This document shows, piece after piece, positions 18,078-26,258 of a DNA stretch of 64,000 nt. A program made the position numbers and the translations under genes. This stretch comes from Nocardioides aromaticivorans (GTDB lineage Bacteria > Actinomycetota > Actinomycetes > Propionibacteriales > Nocardioidaceae): NCBI RefSeq assembly GCF_013408525.1, contig NZ_JACBZM010000001.1, positions 1,364,001 through 1,428,000 on the forward strand, read 5' to 3'. The stretch's first letter is position 1. Each line of letters starts with the position of its first letter. Under the pieces are notes generated by a model that worked only from the letters and a program-made list of their open reading frames with translations, did no database searches and was not told the origin of the DNA.

Positions 18078-18563
18078 CTAGCGGGGTTCGAGGACGACGA
18101 CCGGGATCTCCCGGTCGGTCCACGCCTGGTAGTTGTCGAAGTCGGCGTAGAGGTCGACGAGCCGGGGCCACAGCGCGGCGCGCTCGTCGGGCGCGGCGAC
18201 CCGCGCACGCACGGCCCGGCTGCGCTCGCGCGGCACCGCGACCGTCGTGTCCGGGCTCGCGACGAGGTTGTGGAACCACTGCGGGTTCTTCGGCAGGCCG
18301 CCCTGCGAGGCGACGACCACGAGGTCCTCGCCGTCGGCGAGGTAGAGCAGCGGGGTGGTGAACCGGGTGCCGCTCCTGCGGCCCACGTGGTCGAGCAGCA
18401 GGACGGGGACCGGCTTGCGCCAGCCCGCGCCGATCCGCCACTTCGCGCCGATCCGTCCGTTGGTGAGCCGGTAGACCGCGACGTTGGCCCGGGCGCCGTA
18501 CTTGATGATCTTCGCGACGATCGGCTTGTCGAGGCCGTCGGGCTTCGGCTTGGTCGCTGCCAT
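18078..18563 (-). CDS. Nitroreductase/deazaflavin-dependent oxidoreductase (DDN family)
   Basis: 161 residues. Matches the F420-binding DDN family: GRIGAKWRIGAGWRKPVPVL, LLDHVGRRSGTRFTTPLLYL, VVVASQGGLPKNPQWFHNLV, NYQAWTDREIPVVVLEP. These split beta-barrel proteins use F420H2 or FMN to reduce quinones, nitro compounds or enoyl substrates. The ATG at 18563 was chosen; an in-frame GTG at 18572 is possible. It is divergent from the LLM oxidoreductase gene, with the KstR-type palindrome in between. Confidence 0.85.
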   Translation of the reverse strand: MAATKPKPDGLDKPIVAKIIKYGARANVAVYRLTNGRIGAKWRIGAGWRKPVPVLLLDHVGRRSGTRFTTPLLYLADGEDLVVVASQGGLPKNPQWFHNLVASPDTTVAVPRERSRAVRARVAAPDERAALWPRLVDLYADFDNYQAWTDREIPVVVLEPR

Positions 18564-18585
18564 GGGACTCACTCTGGCACAGATC

Positions 18586-18599
18586 TAGAACACGTTCTA
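18586..18599. promoter_or_regulatory. KstR-type operator in divergent promoter
   Basis: TAGAACACGTTCTA is a perfect fit to the KstR consensus TNNAACNNGTTNNA and lies inside the longer palindrome CTAGAAC-AC-GTTCTAG. It sits 22 nt from the DDN start on one side and 10 nt from the LLM start on the other. On the plus strand it overlaps a TAGTGT -10 hexamer (18598-18603) six bases before the ATG, so it would block a probably leaderless promoter. KstR identity is inferred from the motif; no kstR gene is in the window. Confidence 0.7.
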
Positions 18600-18609
18600 G
18601 TGTGGGCCC

Positions 18610-19500
18610 ATGCGCTTCTCCTTCGCCGAGGGCATGACCCAGGCCAGCTACTACGCCCCGCTCGCCCAGGCCTGCGAGGCCGCCGGCTACACCTCGATGA
18701 CGATCGCGGACAGCCTGATCTACCCGCAGGAGTCCGACTCGAAGTACCCCTACACCGACACCGGGGACCGCGAGTTCCTGCTCGGCAAGGAGTTCATCGA
18801 GACCTTCATCCTCTGCGCGCACCTGTTCGCGGTCACCGAGAAGATCCGGCTCACGCCGTTCGTGCTCAAGCTCCCGATCCGCCCGCCGGTGCTCGTCGCC
18901 AAGCAGGCCTCGTCGCTCGCCTTCCTGTCGGGCAACCGGCTCGGTCTCGGCGTCGGCCTCTCGCCCTGGCCCGAGGACTTCGCCGCGCTCGGCGTCCCGT
19001 GGGAGCGGCGCGGCAAGCGGATGGACGAGTGCATCGACATCCTGCGCGGGCTCACCCAGCCCGGCGACGAGCCGACCTTCTTCGGCTACCACGGCGAGTT
19101 CTTCGACATCGAGCCGCTCCAGCAGTGCCCCGCCCCGACCGAGCGGATCCCGCTGCTCGTGGGCGGCCACTCGGACGCGGCCCTGCGCCGCGCCGTACGC
19201 AAGGGCGACGGGTGGATGCACGCCGGCGGCGACGGCGAGGAGCTCGACCGGCTGCTGACCCGTCTCGCCGAGATCCGCGAGGAGGAGGGCGACACCCGCG
19301 ACGACTTCGAGGTGCACGTGATCTCTTACGACGCCTACACCCTCGACGGCATCAAGCGGCTCGAGGACAAGGGCGTCACCGACTGCATCGTCGGCTTCCG
19401 GGTCCCGTACATCAAGGGGCCCGACACCGAGCCGCTCGAGACGAAGATCAAGCACCTCGAGCAGTACGCCGAGAACATCATCGCGAAGGCCAACGGCTGA
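18610..19500 (+). CDS. LLM-class F420-dependent oxidoreductase
   Basis: 296 residues. Luciferase-like TIM barrel: MRFSFAEGMTQASYYAPLAQ, GNRLGLGVGLSPWPEDFAAL (family motif xxRLGLGVGxG), and RIPLLVGGHSDAALRRAVRK. Actinobacterial members commonly use F420 and act on alcohols, ketones or aldehydes in lipid and steroid pathways. The start codon has no ribosome site and a TAGTGT hexamer ends six bases before it, pointing to a leaderless transcript under the KstR-type operator. The stop overlaps the next ATG (TGATG), so it is coupled to the DUF1214-like gene. Confidence 0.88.
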   Translation: MRFSFAEGMTQASYYAPLAQACEAAGYTSMTIADSLIYPQESDSKYPYTDTGDREFLLGKEFIETFILCAHLFAVTEKIRLTPFVLKLPIRPPVLVAKQASSLAFLSGNRLGLGVGLSPWPEDFAALGVPWERRGKRMDECIDILRGLTQPGDEPTFFGYHGEFFDIEPLQQCPAPTERIPLLVGGHSDAALRRAVRKGDGWMHAGGDGEELDRLLTRLAEIREEEGDTRDDFEVHVISYDAYTLDGIKRLEDKGVTDCIVGFRVPYIKGPDTEPLETKIKHLEQYAENIIAKANG

Positions 19501-20675
19501 TGTCCGGGTCGGCGTCCCTCGGGCTGACCGCTCCCCTGCAGGCCGCGATCGCGGAGGCCGAGGAGCTGATCGCCAACGCCCCGTTCATCCGGACCGAGGC
19601 GGACCGGCTCGAGGGCTACGACTACCTCGCCGGCCGGATCCGGATGGCGATGCAGACGGCCTTCGACTACGACCTCGAGCAGCCGGTCTTCATCAACCCG
19701 ACCCACCAGTTCTCGCGCCAGGGCCTCGACAACCCGGACGCCGTGTACTTCACCGCCTACCTGCGCGAGGGCGTCTCGTACGTCATCCGGGGCAGGCGCG
19801 GCACCTCGGCCGACCTGTCCTTCCAGGTCATGGGCGGCAGCTACAGCGCGGACTCGGCGGCCACGTCGCTGATGGCCTTCGACGACCGCGAGCTCGACGT
19901 CGCCGAGGACGGGTCCTTCGAGTTCACCTACACCGCCGAGACGGGCGCCAAGACGCTGATCGTGCGCGAGGTCTTCAACGACTGGGACAACGAGACGCGC
20001 GGCACCCTGACCATCGAGCGGGTCGACACCATCGGCCAGCCGCGGCGGGCGCTGAGCGCCGACCTGCTGCGCAAGAAGTACGAGGTGGCGGCGCGGTCGC
20101 TCACCAGCTCCATCCAGACGTGGTTCGCCTTCCCCCACTTCTTCCAGTACAAGGAGCCGGTCAACACCCTCACCGCACCGGCCTCCACGCCCGGCGGCCT
20201 GTCCTCGCAGTTCTCCTCGATCGGCCACTACGAGCTCGGCGAGGACGAGGCGATGGTCGTCAGCGTCCCGCGCTGCGACGACTGCACCTACCAGGCGATC
20301 CAGATCGGCTCGGACTGGTACGCCTCGACCGACTACGAGACGCACCAGACGTCGCTGACCAAGGCGCAGGCGCACACCGACGACGACGGCGTGATGCGCT
20401 TCGTCATCTCGGAGCAGCCGCCGGCCCTGCTCGACGGCACCCCCGCGCCCGCGGCGAACTGGCTCGAGACCACCGGCCACCGCACCGGCCCGATCATGCT
20501 GCGCTGGCAGCAGCTGACCCGTGCCCTGTCGGCGGCCGACGGTCCCACGGTGGAGGTCGTGCCCGTGGCCGAGGTCGCCAAGCGGCTCCCCGGCCTGGCC
20601 GGCCTCACGCCCGAGGAGTACGCCGACCGGATCGCCGCGCGGCAGCGGGCGGTGGCGCGCCGGATGATCTCCTAG
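19500..20675 (+). CDS. DUF1214-like domain protein
   Basis: 391 residues. The N-terminal helical part has RTEADRLEGYDYLAGRIRMA, a pattern seen in actinobacterial DUF1214-containing proteins; beta-rich domains follow (SYVIRGRRGTSADLSFQVMG, GEDEAMVVSVPRCDDCTYQA) with the DUF1214-like C-terminal half (DYETHQTSLTKAQAHTDDDG, VMRFVISEQPPALLDGTPAP). No signal peptide. CDDC could bind metal or be redox active. Related genes often occur in steroid and terpene catabolic clusters, but the reaction is not known. It is translationally coupled to the LLM oxidoreductase, and a large palindrome follows. Confidence 0.7.
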   Translation: MSGSASLGLTAPLQAAIAEAEELIANAPFIRTEADRLEGYDYLAGRIRMAMQTAFDYDLEQPVFINPTHQFSRQGLDNPDAVYFTAYLREGVSYVIRGRRGTSADLSFQVMGGSYSADSAATSLMAFDDRELDVAEDGSFEFTYTAETGAKTLIVREVFNDWDNETRGTLTIERVDTIGQPRRALSADLLRKKYEVAARSLTSSIQTWFAFPHFFQYKEPVNTLTAPASTPGGLSSQFSSIGHYELGEDEAMVVSVPRCDDCTYQAIQIGSDWYASTDYETHQTSLTKAQAHTDDDGVMRFVISEQPPALLDGTPAPAANWLETTGHRTGPIMLRWQQLTRALSAADGPTVEVVPVAEVAKRLPGLAGLTPEEYADRIAARQRAVARRMIS

Positions 20676-20690
20676 GGCGGCGGCGGGCGT

Positions 20691-20740
20691 GGGTCGTGTG
20701 CCTGAGACCCCGTGATCCCGATGTCTCAGGCACACGACCC
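20691..20740. repeat. Palindromic intergenic element, copy 1 (18-bp arms)
   Basis: Perfect inverted repeat with arms GGGTCGTGTGCCTGAGAC and a 14-nt loop, between the convergent DUF1214-like and aldo/keto reductase genes. A near-identical element with the same arms and same 14-nt loop length is at 44388-44441. It can function as a bidirectional terminator, but the conserved arm sequence suggests a dispersed element. Confidence 0.8.
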
Positions 20741-20754
20741 CGCGACGGATCCGC

Positions 20755-21603
20755 TCAGGCGGGGATCCAGTCGAAGGTGTCCGGGTTCGGGCCCTGGCGA
20801 CCTGCCTCGCCCTTGTCGAGCGCGGCGATCGCGGCGACCTCGTCAGCGGTGAGGGCGAAGTCGAAGACGTCGAAGTTCTCCGCCAGGCGCGCCTTGCTGA
20901 GCGACTTCGGGAACACGATGTCGCCGCGGTCGAGCGCCCAGCGCAGGAGCACCTGGGCGGGGGTCTTCCCGTGCGCCTCGGCGACCGCGAGCACCGCGGG
21001 GTCGGTCAGCTCGCCACCACCCTGGCCGAGCGGCGACCACGCCTCGACGTGCGCGCCGTGCCGCAGCGTGGCCGCCCGCGCGGCCTCGTTGGCGAAGTAC
21101 GGGTGCACCTCGACCTGGTTGACCACGGGGACCACACCGGTGGCCGCGACGATCCGGTCGAGGTGGTCGGGCTGGAAGTTGGAGACGCCGACCGAGGTGG
21201 CCAGGCCCTCCTCCCTCAGCTCGAGCAGCGCCTCCCACGTGGAGACGAAATCGCCGTCGTACTGCGTGGGCAGGGGCCAGTGGATGAGCAGCAGGTCGAC
21301 CCGGTCGAGGCCGAGCTTCTCCAGCGAGACGCGCGCGGAGTCCTTCGCGTCGGCGGGCCGGTGCCGGTTGTTGTTGACCTTGGTGGTGACGTAGACGTCG
21401 TCCCGGGCGAGCCCGGAGGCGGCGATGGCTGCGCCGACGCCCTTCTCGTTGCCGTACATCTGCGCGGTGTCGACGTGGCGGTAGCCGATCTCGAAGGCGT
21501 CGGACACGACGCGCTCGACGTCGTCCGGCGACACCTGCCAGACGCCGAGGCCGAACTGGGGGATGGACGTGTGGTCGTTGAGTTCGATCCGGGGAGTGCT
21601 CAC
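20755..21603 (-). CDS. Aldo/keto reductase
   Basis: 282 residues. Motifs of the AKR5-type subfamily: FGLGVWQVSPDDVERVVSDA, the catalytic Asp in GYRHVDTAQMYGNEKGVG (Asp and Tyr), Lys in VYVTTKVNNN, His in LLLIHWPLP, then VGVSNFQPDHLDRI, NQVEVHPY and the NADPH-binding IVFPKSLSKARLAENFDVFD. Reduces aldehydes or ketones with NADPH in the cytoplasm. It is divergent from the SDR gene, whose KstR-type site lies 68 nt from the AKR start, but on the evidence here that site controls the SDR side. Confidence 0.92.
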   Translation of the reverse strand: MSTPRIELNDHTSIPQFGLGVWQVSPDDVERVVSDAFEIGYRHVDTAQMYGNEKGVGAAIAASGLARDDVYVTTKVNNNRHRPADAKDSARVSLEKLGLDRVDLLLIHWPLPTQYDGDFVSTWEALLELREEGLATSVGVSNFQPDHLDRIVAATGVVPVVNQVEVHPYFANEAARAATLRHGAHVEAWSPLGQGGGELTDPAVLAVAEAHGKTPAQVLLRWALDRGDIVFPKSLSKARLAENFDVFDFALTADEVAAIAALDKGEAGRQGPNPDTFDWIPA

Positions 21604-21670
21604 GCCTGGGACAACCGGTCGGGCGCCGGACTATTCCGGCAACGCCTCTCCACGACCTCTTCCCCAAAAC

Positions 21671-21684
21671 TGAAACACGTTCTA
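21671..21684. promoter_or_regulatory. KstR-type operator upstream of SDR gene
   Basis: TGAAACACGTTCTA fits TNNAACNNGTTNNA. The stretch from AACACGTTCTAGTGTG through the start codon is almost identical to the promoter at 18590-18612, including a TAGTGT -10 hexamer (21683-21688) ending six bases before the ATG. The conserved geometry argues for a common regulator and leaderless start. Confidence 0.68.
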
Positions 21685-21694
21685 GTGTGTGCCC

Positions 21695-22489
21695 ATGGTG
21701 GATCTGCTGACCGACAAGGTCGTCGTGCTGTCCGGTGTCGGCCCGGGACTGGGTCGCTCGCTCGGCGAGGAGGCCGCGAGGATGGGCGCCGACCTGGTGC
21801 TCGCCTCGCGCACGCCCAAGCGGCTGGAGAAGATGGCCGAGGTGGTGCGGGCGCACGGACGCCGCGCGCTCGTCGTACCGACGGACATCACGGACGAGGA
21901 CCAGCGCAAGCAGCTGGTGGAGGCGGCGCTCGACGAGTTCGGCAAGGTCGACTGCCTCATCAACAACGCGTTCGGCATCCCGCCGATGGACCCGATCAGC
22001 ACCCTCGACCTCGAGGGCCTGCGCAACGCCAACGAGACCAACGTCTTCGCGCCGCTGCGGCTCTCGGCCCTCTTCGCCGACGCGCTGGCGCAGACCGAGG
22101 ACAAGGTCGGCGGCTCGATCATCATGGTCAACTCGTGCGTCATCTACAGCAGCCAGCCGGAGTACAGCGGCTACAAGCTGTCGAAGGGCACGCTCGAGCA
22201 CCTCGCGCAGTCGCTGGCGACCGAGCTCGGCCCGCGCGGGATCCGGGTCAACAGCGTCGCGCCGTCGTACATCTACGAGGACGTCAACAAGGCCTACTTC
22301 GACTGGATCGCGCAGGAGTCCGGGCGGACCCACGAGGAGGTGTACGCCGAGAAGGCGGAGCCGACCGACCTCAAGCGGCTCGCCACCCCGGACGAGGTCG
22401 CGCGCGCCGCGCTCTTCCTCGCCTCCGACCTCGCCTCCGCGGTGACCGGACAGATGCTCAACGTCGACTGCGGCGAGTTCCACGCATGA
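21695..22489 (+). CDS. SDR-family oxidoreductase
   Basis: 264 residues. Rossmann fold with the cofactor motif LSGVGPGLGRSLGEEAARMG near the N-terminus, NNAFG (family NNAG), catalytic Ser in MVNSCVIYSS and the YxxxK pair in YSGYKLSKGTLEHLAQSLA. C-terminal DEVARAALFLASDLASAVTG is typical of classical SDRs acting on hydroxy-lipid or steroid substrates. The ATG has no ribosome site. It overlaps the sulfotransferase-like gene by four bases (ATGA), so the pair is one operon under the KstR-type site. Confidence 0.9.
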   Translation: MVDLLTDKVVVLSGVGPGLGRSLGEEAARMGADLVLASRTPKRLEKMAEVVRAHGRRALVVPTDITDEDQRKQLVEAALDEFGKVDCLINNAFGIPPMDPISTLDLEGLRNANETNVFAPLRLSALFADALAQTEDKVGGSIIMVNSCVIYSSQPEYSGYKLSKGTLEHLAQSLATELGPRGIRVNSVAPSYIYEDVNKAYFDWIAQESGRTHEEVYAEKAEPTDLKRLATPDEVARAALFLASDLASAVTGQMLNVDCGEFHA

Positions 22490-23652
22490 GCCAGGCCATG
22501 AGCGAGCGCCAGCGCGACGACGTCGGCACCTTCGAGGACATCTGCGCCGCCGCCACCCGCACCACCGGCCTGACCGACTTCGGCTTCGCCGACGCGCCCG
22601 GCCACGAGGAGGCCTTCCGGATCCTCGTCGAGGACCTGGGCTCCCCGGAGGCCGGGCTCACCGGTACCGGCAACTACTTCATGCGCTCGCAGGTGAAGAG
22701 CGCCCTCGTCGCCCGGTTGCTCACCCAGGCGCGGTTCACCGAGTTCCCGCAGCACGCCGACGTCGTCATCGAGCGGCCGATCTTCGTCCTGGGCCTCCCC
22801 CGCACCGGCACGACGGCGCTCAGCCGGCTGCTCTGCGCCGACCCGGCTCACCAGGGCCTCGAGATGTGGCTGACGGAGTTCCCCCAGCCGCGCCCCCCGC
22901 GCGAGACGTGGGAGTCGGACCCGATCTTCAACGCGATGCAGGCGGCCTTCCGCGAGCACCACGTCACGAACCCCGAGTTCATGGGGATCCACTACTCCGA
23001 CGCCACCGAGCCCGAGGAGTGCTGGCGGGTGCTGCGGCAGACCGGGAAGTCGATCGGCTTCGAGTCGCTGGCCCACGTGCCGGCGTACTCCTCCTGGCTG
23101 GCGACCCAGGACTGGACCGACGCCTACGAGCGGCACCGGCAGAACCTGCAGCTCATCGGGCTCAACGACCAGGACAAGCGCTGGGTGCTGAAGAACCCCT
23201 CGCACCTGATCGCGCTCGACGCGCTGATGGAGGTCTACCCGGACGCGCTCGTCGTGATGACCCAGCGCGAGCCGGTCACCTCCGTCGCGTCGGCCTGCTC
23301 GCTCTCCGCGGAGGCCACGGGCGGCCACTCGACGACCTTCGTCGGCGAGACCCTCGGCCGCGACCAGCTCGGCCACCTGACCCGCCAGTGGCACGCCTTC
23401 TGGCAGGCCCGCAGCAAGTACGACGAGAGCCAGTTCTTCGACGTCGACTACCGCGCCTTCGTCCAGGACCCCGTGGGCACCGTGGGCGCCATCTACGACG
23501 CCTTCGGGCTGACCTGGAGCGACGCGGCGCAGCAGGAGGTGCGCCGCCTCGACGAGGAGTCGCGCAGCGGCCCGCGCCGGCCGTCGCACAGCTACGACCT
23601 GGCCGACTACGGGCTGACCGAGGCGGAGATCCGGGAGTCCTTCACCCGCTGA
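22486..23652 (+). CDS. Sulfotransferase-family protein
   Basis: 388 residues. The PAPS-binding loop-type motif is visible as IFVLGLPRTGTTALSRLLCA (residues about 100-119), and the 3'-phosphate motif region is around LVVMTQREPVTSVASACSLS. WVLKNPSHLIALDALMEVYP matches the actinobacterial group often found with steroid and lipid catabolic genes. Whether it transfers sulfate is uncertain; some members have unknown substrates. Cytoplasmic, with no membrane segment. It is coupled to the SDR gene upstream; a repeat cluster follows. Confidence 0.85.
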   Translation: MSQAMSERQRDDVGTFEDICAAATRTTGLTDFGFADAPGHEEAFRILVEDLGSPEAGLTGTGNYFMRSQVKSALVARLLTQARFTEFPQHADVVIERPIFVLGLPRTGTTALSRLLCADPAHQGLEMWLTEFPQPRPPRETWESDPIFNAMQAAFREHHVTNPEFMGIHYSDATEPEECWRVLRQTGKSIGFESLAHVPAYSSWLATQDWTDAYERHRQNLQLIGLNDQDKRWVLKNPSHLIALDALMEVYPDALVVMTQREPVTSVASACSLSAEATGGHSTTFVGETLGRDQLGHLTRQWHAFWQARSKYDESQFFDVDYRAFVQDPVGTVGAIYDAFGLTWSDAAQQEVRRLDEESRSGPRRPSHSYDLADYGLTEAEIRESFTR

Positions 23653-23666
23653 GCGCACGTAGCCAT

Positions 23667-23936
23667 GCGCGGCAGCGCGGCGGGAGGCGCCGCCGGGCAG
23701 CTTGCTGCCCTCCTCGCGCCGGAGACGCGCTCGCGCCAATGATCAGACGCGCTCACGCCAAACAGACCGCGTGGCAGCGCGGCGGGAGGGTTCGACGGCA
23801 GCTTGCTGCCTCCCGCCATCACGCCGGAGACGCGCTCACGCCAAACAGAGCGCGTGGCAGCGCGGCGGGAGGCGTGCGACGGCAGCTTGCTGCCTCCCGT
23901 CATCACGCCGGAGACGCGCTCACGCCAAACAGAGGC
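23667..23936. repeat. GC-rich interspersed repeat cluster, about 83-bp units
   Basis: Three units. The last two are regular (starting near 23769 and 23852, period 83): each reads GCGTGGCAGCGCGGCGGGAG, then a core hairpin GGCAGC-TT-GCTGCC, then CACGCCGGAGACGCGCTCAC ending near CCAAACAGA. The first unit (from about 23667) is degenerate. Read on the opposite strand, this is the same family as the array at 60226-60785. It fills the gap between two convergent genes and runs into the last codons of the VOC gene. Confidence 0.8.
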
Positions 23937-24279
23937 AGAACGGGTGACCGGCCGGGTCGAGGTAGACCCGGAAGGTCGTCCCCGGCTGGTGCTCGTGCTT
24001 GGTCGCCCCGAGGCCGACGACGACCGCCTCCCCCTCGTCGAGGTCGTCGACGTCGACGTCGAGGTGGACCTGCTGCGGGACCTCCTGGCCGGGCCAGGCC
24101 GGTGGTCGGAAGTCGTCGACCCGCTGGAAGTGGATGTGGTGGTCCCCCGAGGAGACCGTGGCCCAGCCGCCGTCGGGGTCGATCTTGGGCGACCAGCCGA
24201 GGACCGCGCCGTAGAACTCCGCGAGGAGGATCGGGTCGGGGCAGTCGAGGACGAACTGGGGATTGCGTGCGATGGGCAT
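23920..24279 (-). CDS. VOC-family (glyoxalase-like) protein
   Basis: 119 residues, one vicinal-oxygen-chelate module pair: NPQFVLDCPDPILLAEFYGA, VLGWSPKIDPDGGWATV, the metal-site-like HHIHFQRVDD, VHLDVDVDDLDEGEAVVVGL and YLDPAGHPFCLC. Possible roles are a dioxygenase, glyoxalase or resistance protein; the substrate is unknown. The final codons (after HPF) and the stop lie inside the 83-bp repeat cluster, so the repeat appears to supply the C-terminal residues LCLA and the stop codon. Confidence 0.85.
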   Translation of the reverse strand: MPIARNPQFVLDCPDPILLAEFYGAVLGWSPKIDPDGGWATVSSGDHHIHFQRVDDFRPPAWPGQEVPQQVHLDVDVDDLDEGEAVVVGLGATKHEHQPGTTFRVYLDPAGHPFCLCLA

Positions 24280-24405
24280 GTCCCGACGCTAGGCACGACC
24301 ACCGACATCGCCGCCGGGCGTGGGCGCGGGGGTCGAGCAGGCGGTCGTCCACAGGCTGACGGAGGCCGGGTTTCGTCCACAGGCCGGGCTGCCCACGCTG
24401 CCTGC

Positions 24406-24864
24406 ATGAGTGTCCACCGCGTCGTCGACCACCAGCTCTCCCTGGCGCTGCCGCGCCACTGGCCCACGCGCGAGCGACCCGCGCCGGGCATCGTGCTCGA
24501 GGCACGCTCGCCGGTGGTGCCGGCGAGCGGGCTCGCGCCCGCGCTGGTGGTGCGCACGGTCCCGCTCGACGACCTGCCCGCACCGCCGGCCGGGGTCGAG
24601 GTCGAGGACGCCGACGAGTTCGAGCTGGGTGGCCGCAGGGTCGGCTACGAGCGGCTGGGGCACGCCGTCGGGGCGACCGAGGTCGTCACCGACCAGTGGA
24701 CGTGGATCGTCGGCGACACGGCCGTCGTGGTGGCCGGCACGGTGGCGCGCGCCGACTACGCGGACTACTGCGACGTGTTCGAGGACGTCGCGGCGACGGT
24801 CGTCCTCACACCGACCGGCGCCGGCGGACCCGGATCCGTGCGCCTCGCCGGGGCACGCTGGTGA
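24406..24864 (+). CDS. Hypothetical protein overlapping P450 3' end
   Basis: 152 residues. No named family recognised; mixed alpha/beta with the conserved-looking stretch GGRRVGYERLGHAVGATEVV, then DQWTWIVGDTAVVVAGTVAR and ADYADYCDVFEDVAATVVL, which reads like a cytoplasmic LpqN/DUF1795-like fold. It overlaps the convergent P450 gene by 59 nt. Coding is supported by amino-acid composition and a plausible globular pattern rather than by a recognised homologue. The VOC gene is divergent from it, with 126 nt between. Confidence 0.5.
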   Translation: MSVHRVVDHQLSLALPRHWPTRERPAPGIVLEARSPVVPASGLAPALVVRTVPLDDLPAPPAGVEVEDADEFELGGRRVGYERLGHAVGATEVVTDQWTWIVGDTAVVVAGTVARADYADYCDVFEDVAATVVLTPTGAGGPGSVRLAGARW

Positions 24865-26218
24865 TGTTGCGGACCTTGGGCACGTCGTGACCGACCGCGC
24901 TGACGTCGTACCGGCTGAAGACCTCGCGCAGCACCTCCACGCCCTCCATCAGCGAGAAGCCGGCGCCGATGCAGCGCCGGACGCCGCCGCCGAAGGGGAT
25001 CCACACGTTGAGCGCGGGCGCGTCGCCGCCGAGGAAGCGCTCGGGCCGGAAGACCTCGGGGTCGGCGAAGTTCGACTCCTGCTGGTGGCTCATGATGATC
25101 GACGGCCCGACGGTCGCACCGGCCGGCAGGTCCCAGCCGCCGACCGTGGCCGGCTTCATCAGGGTCCGCACGACCATCGGGATGATCGGGTGGAGGCGCA
25201 TCGACTCCTTCAGCACCGCCTCCAGCCACGCGTCGTCGCCCTCGTCGGCCGCGCGCTGCGTGCGGGCGAGGAGGTCCGGGCTGCGGCCGACCTCGACCAG
25301 GGCCCACGACAGGGCCGACGCCGTCGTCTCGTGGCCCGCGAGCAGCAGGGTCACCAGCTGGTCGCGCAGCTCGGTGTCGTCGAGGCCGCTCGTCGGGTCC
25401 TCGGGGTCGGTGGCCGCGAGCAGCCGCGAGAGCACGTCGGTGCGGTCGCCGAGGTCGCTCGCGCCGCGCCGCTCGCGGATCTCGGCGTACATCAGCCGGT
25501 CGAGGTCGACCTGGTTCTCGACCGTACGACGCCACGGGCCGAGCTTCTGCAGGCGCGGGTAGGCCCAGCCGAGCAGGATCGCGGGGTTGATCTCGACGGT
25601 GTGGTTGACCGCCGGCCGCAGCTGCGCGAGCCGCTTCTCGTCGGTGACGCCGAAGACCACGCGCAGGATGACCTCGAGGGTCAGGGAGTTCATCCGCTCG
25701 AGCGCCCGGAAGGTCTCCCCCTCGCGCCAGCCGTCGACCTCGGCGGCCGCGACCTCGGCGACCATGCCGCGGTAGCCGCGCAGCGCGTGGCCGAGGAAGG
25801 CGGGCATCAGCATCTTGCGGGCCCGGTGGTGCTCGCCCCCGTCCTGGAGCAGCAGCGAGTGCTCGCCCATGATCGGACCGAGGATCGCGTTGCCCTTGCC
25901 GGCGTGGAACACCTCGGGGTCGGCCGCGAAGATCTCCTTGGTGACCTCGGGCCGCGTGAAGAGGACCAGCGGCCGGCCGCCCGGGATCAGGTTCACGGTG
26001 TAGGCGTCGCCGTACCTGCGGTGCAGCCACGGGTGGAACTGGTGCCGGAAGCGCATCAGCGCCACCGTCTGGACGATCGCGGGCCAACGCGGACCGGGCG
26101 GCAGCGCGTCCATCGGGACCGGCGGCAGGTTGCTGCCGCCGACGACGCTGGTGTGCCGGAACCGGCGCAGCGTGAGGTCGCGGGTGTCGGGGGTGGTGCG
26201 CTCGGCTTCGATCGTCAC
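24806..26218 (-). CDS. Cytochrome P450
   Basis: 470 residues. The I-helix oxygen-binding motif LLAGHETTASALSW lies near residue 291, the K-helix ExxR in LKESMRLHP near 350, and the heme loop FGGGVRRCIGAGF with the axial Cys near residue 416. No N-terminal anchor, so soluble and dependent on ferredoxin partners. Substrate unknown; the neighbouring SDR, AKR and KstR-type sites suggest a hydrophobic compound. It overlaps the convergent hypothetical gene at its 3' end and lies 40 nt from the stop of the ATPase-LuxR regulator upstream. Confidence 0.93.
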   Translation of the reverse strand: MTIEAERTTPDTRDLTLRRFRHTSVVGGSNLPPVPMDALPPGPRWPAIVQTVALMRFRHQFHPWLHRRYGDAYTVNLIPGGRPLVLFTRPEVTKEIFAADPEVFHAGKGNAILGPIMGEHSLLLQDGGEHHRARKMLMPAFLGHALRGYRGMVAEVAAAEVDGWREGETFRALERMNSLTLEVILRVVFGVTDEKRLAQLRPAVNHTVEINPAILLGWAYPRLQKLGPWRRTVENQVDLDRLMYAEIRERRGASDLGDRTDVLSRLLAATDPEDPTSGLDDTELRDQLVTLLLAGHETTASALSWALVEVGRSPDLLARTQRAADEGDDAWLEAVLKESMRLHPIIPMVVRTLMKPATVGGWDLPAGATVGPSIIMSHQQESNFADPEVFRPERFLGGDAPALNVWIPFGGGVRRCIGAGFSLMEGVEVLREVFSRYDVSAVGHDVPKVRNITSVPRRGARIRVRRRRSV

Positions 26219-26258
26219 CCGGCCGACGCTACGCCCGGCTGGCGAGCCGGGCGTCCTG

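Noticed and set aside
23692..23947. Small frames within the 83-bp repeat cluster
   Set aside because: They repeat the same short sequence and exist only because of the repeat.
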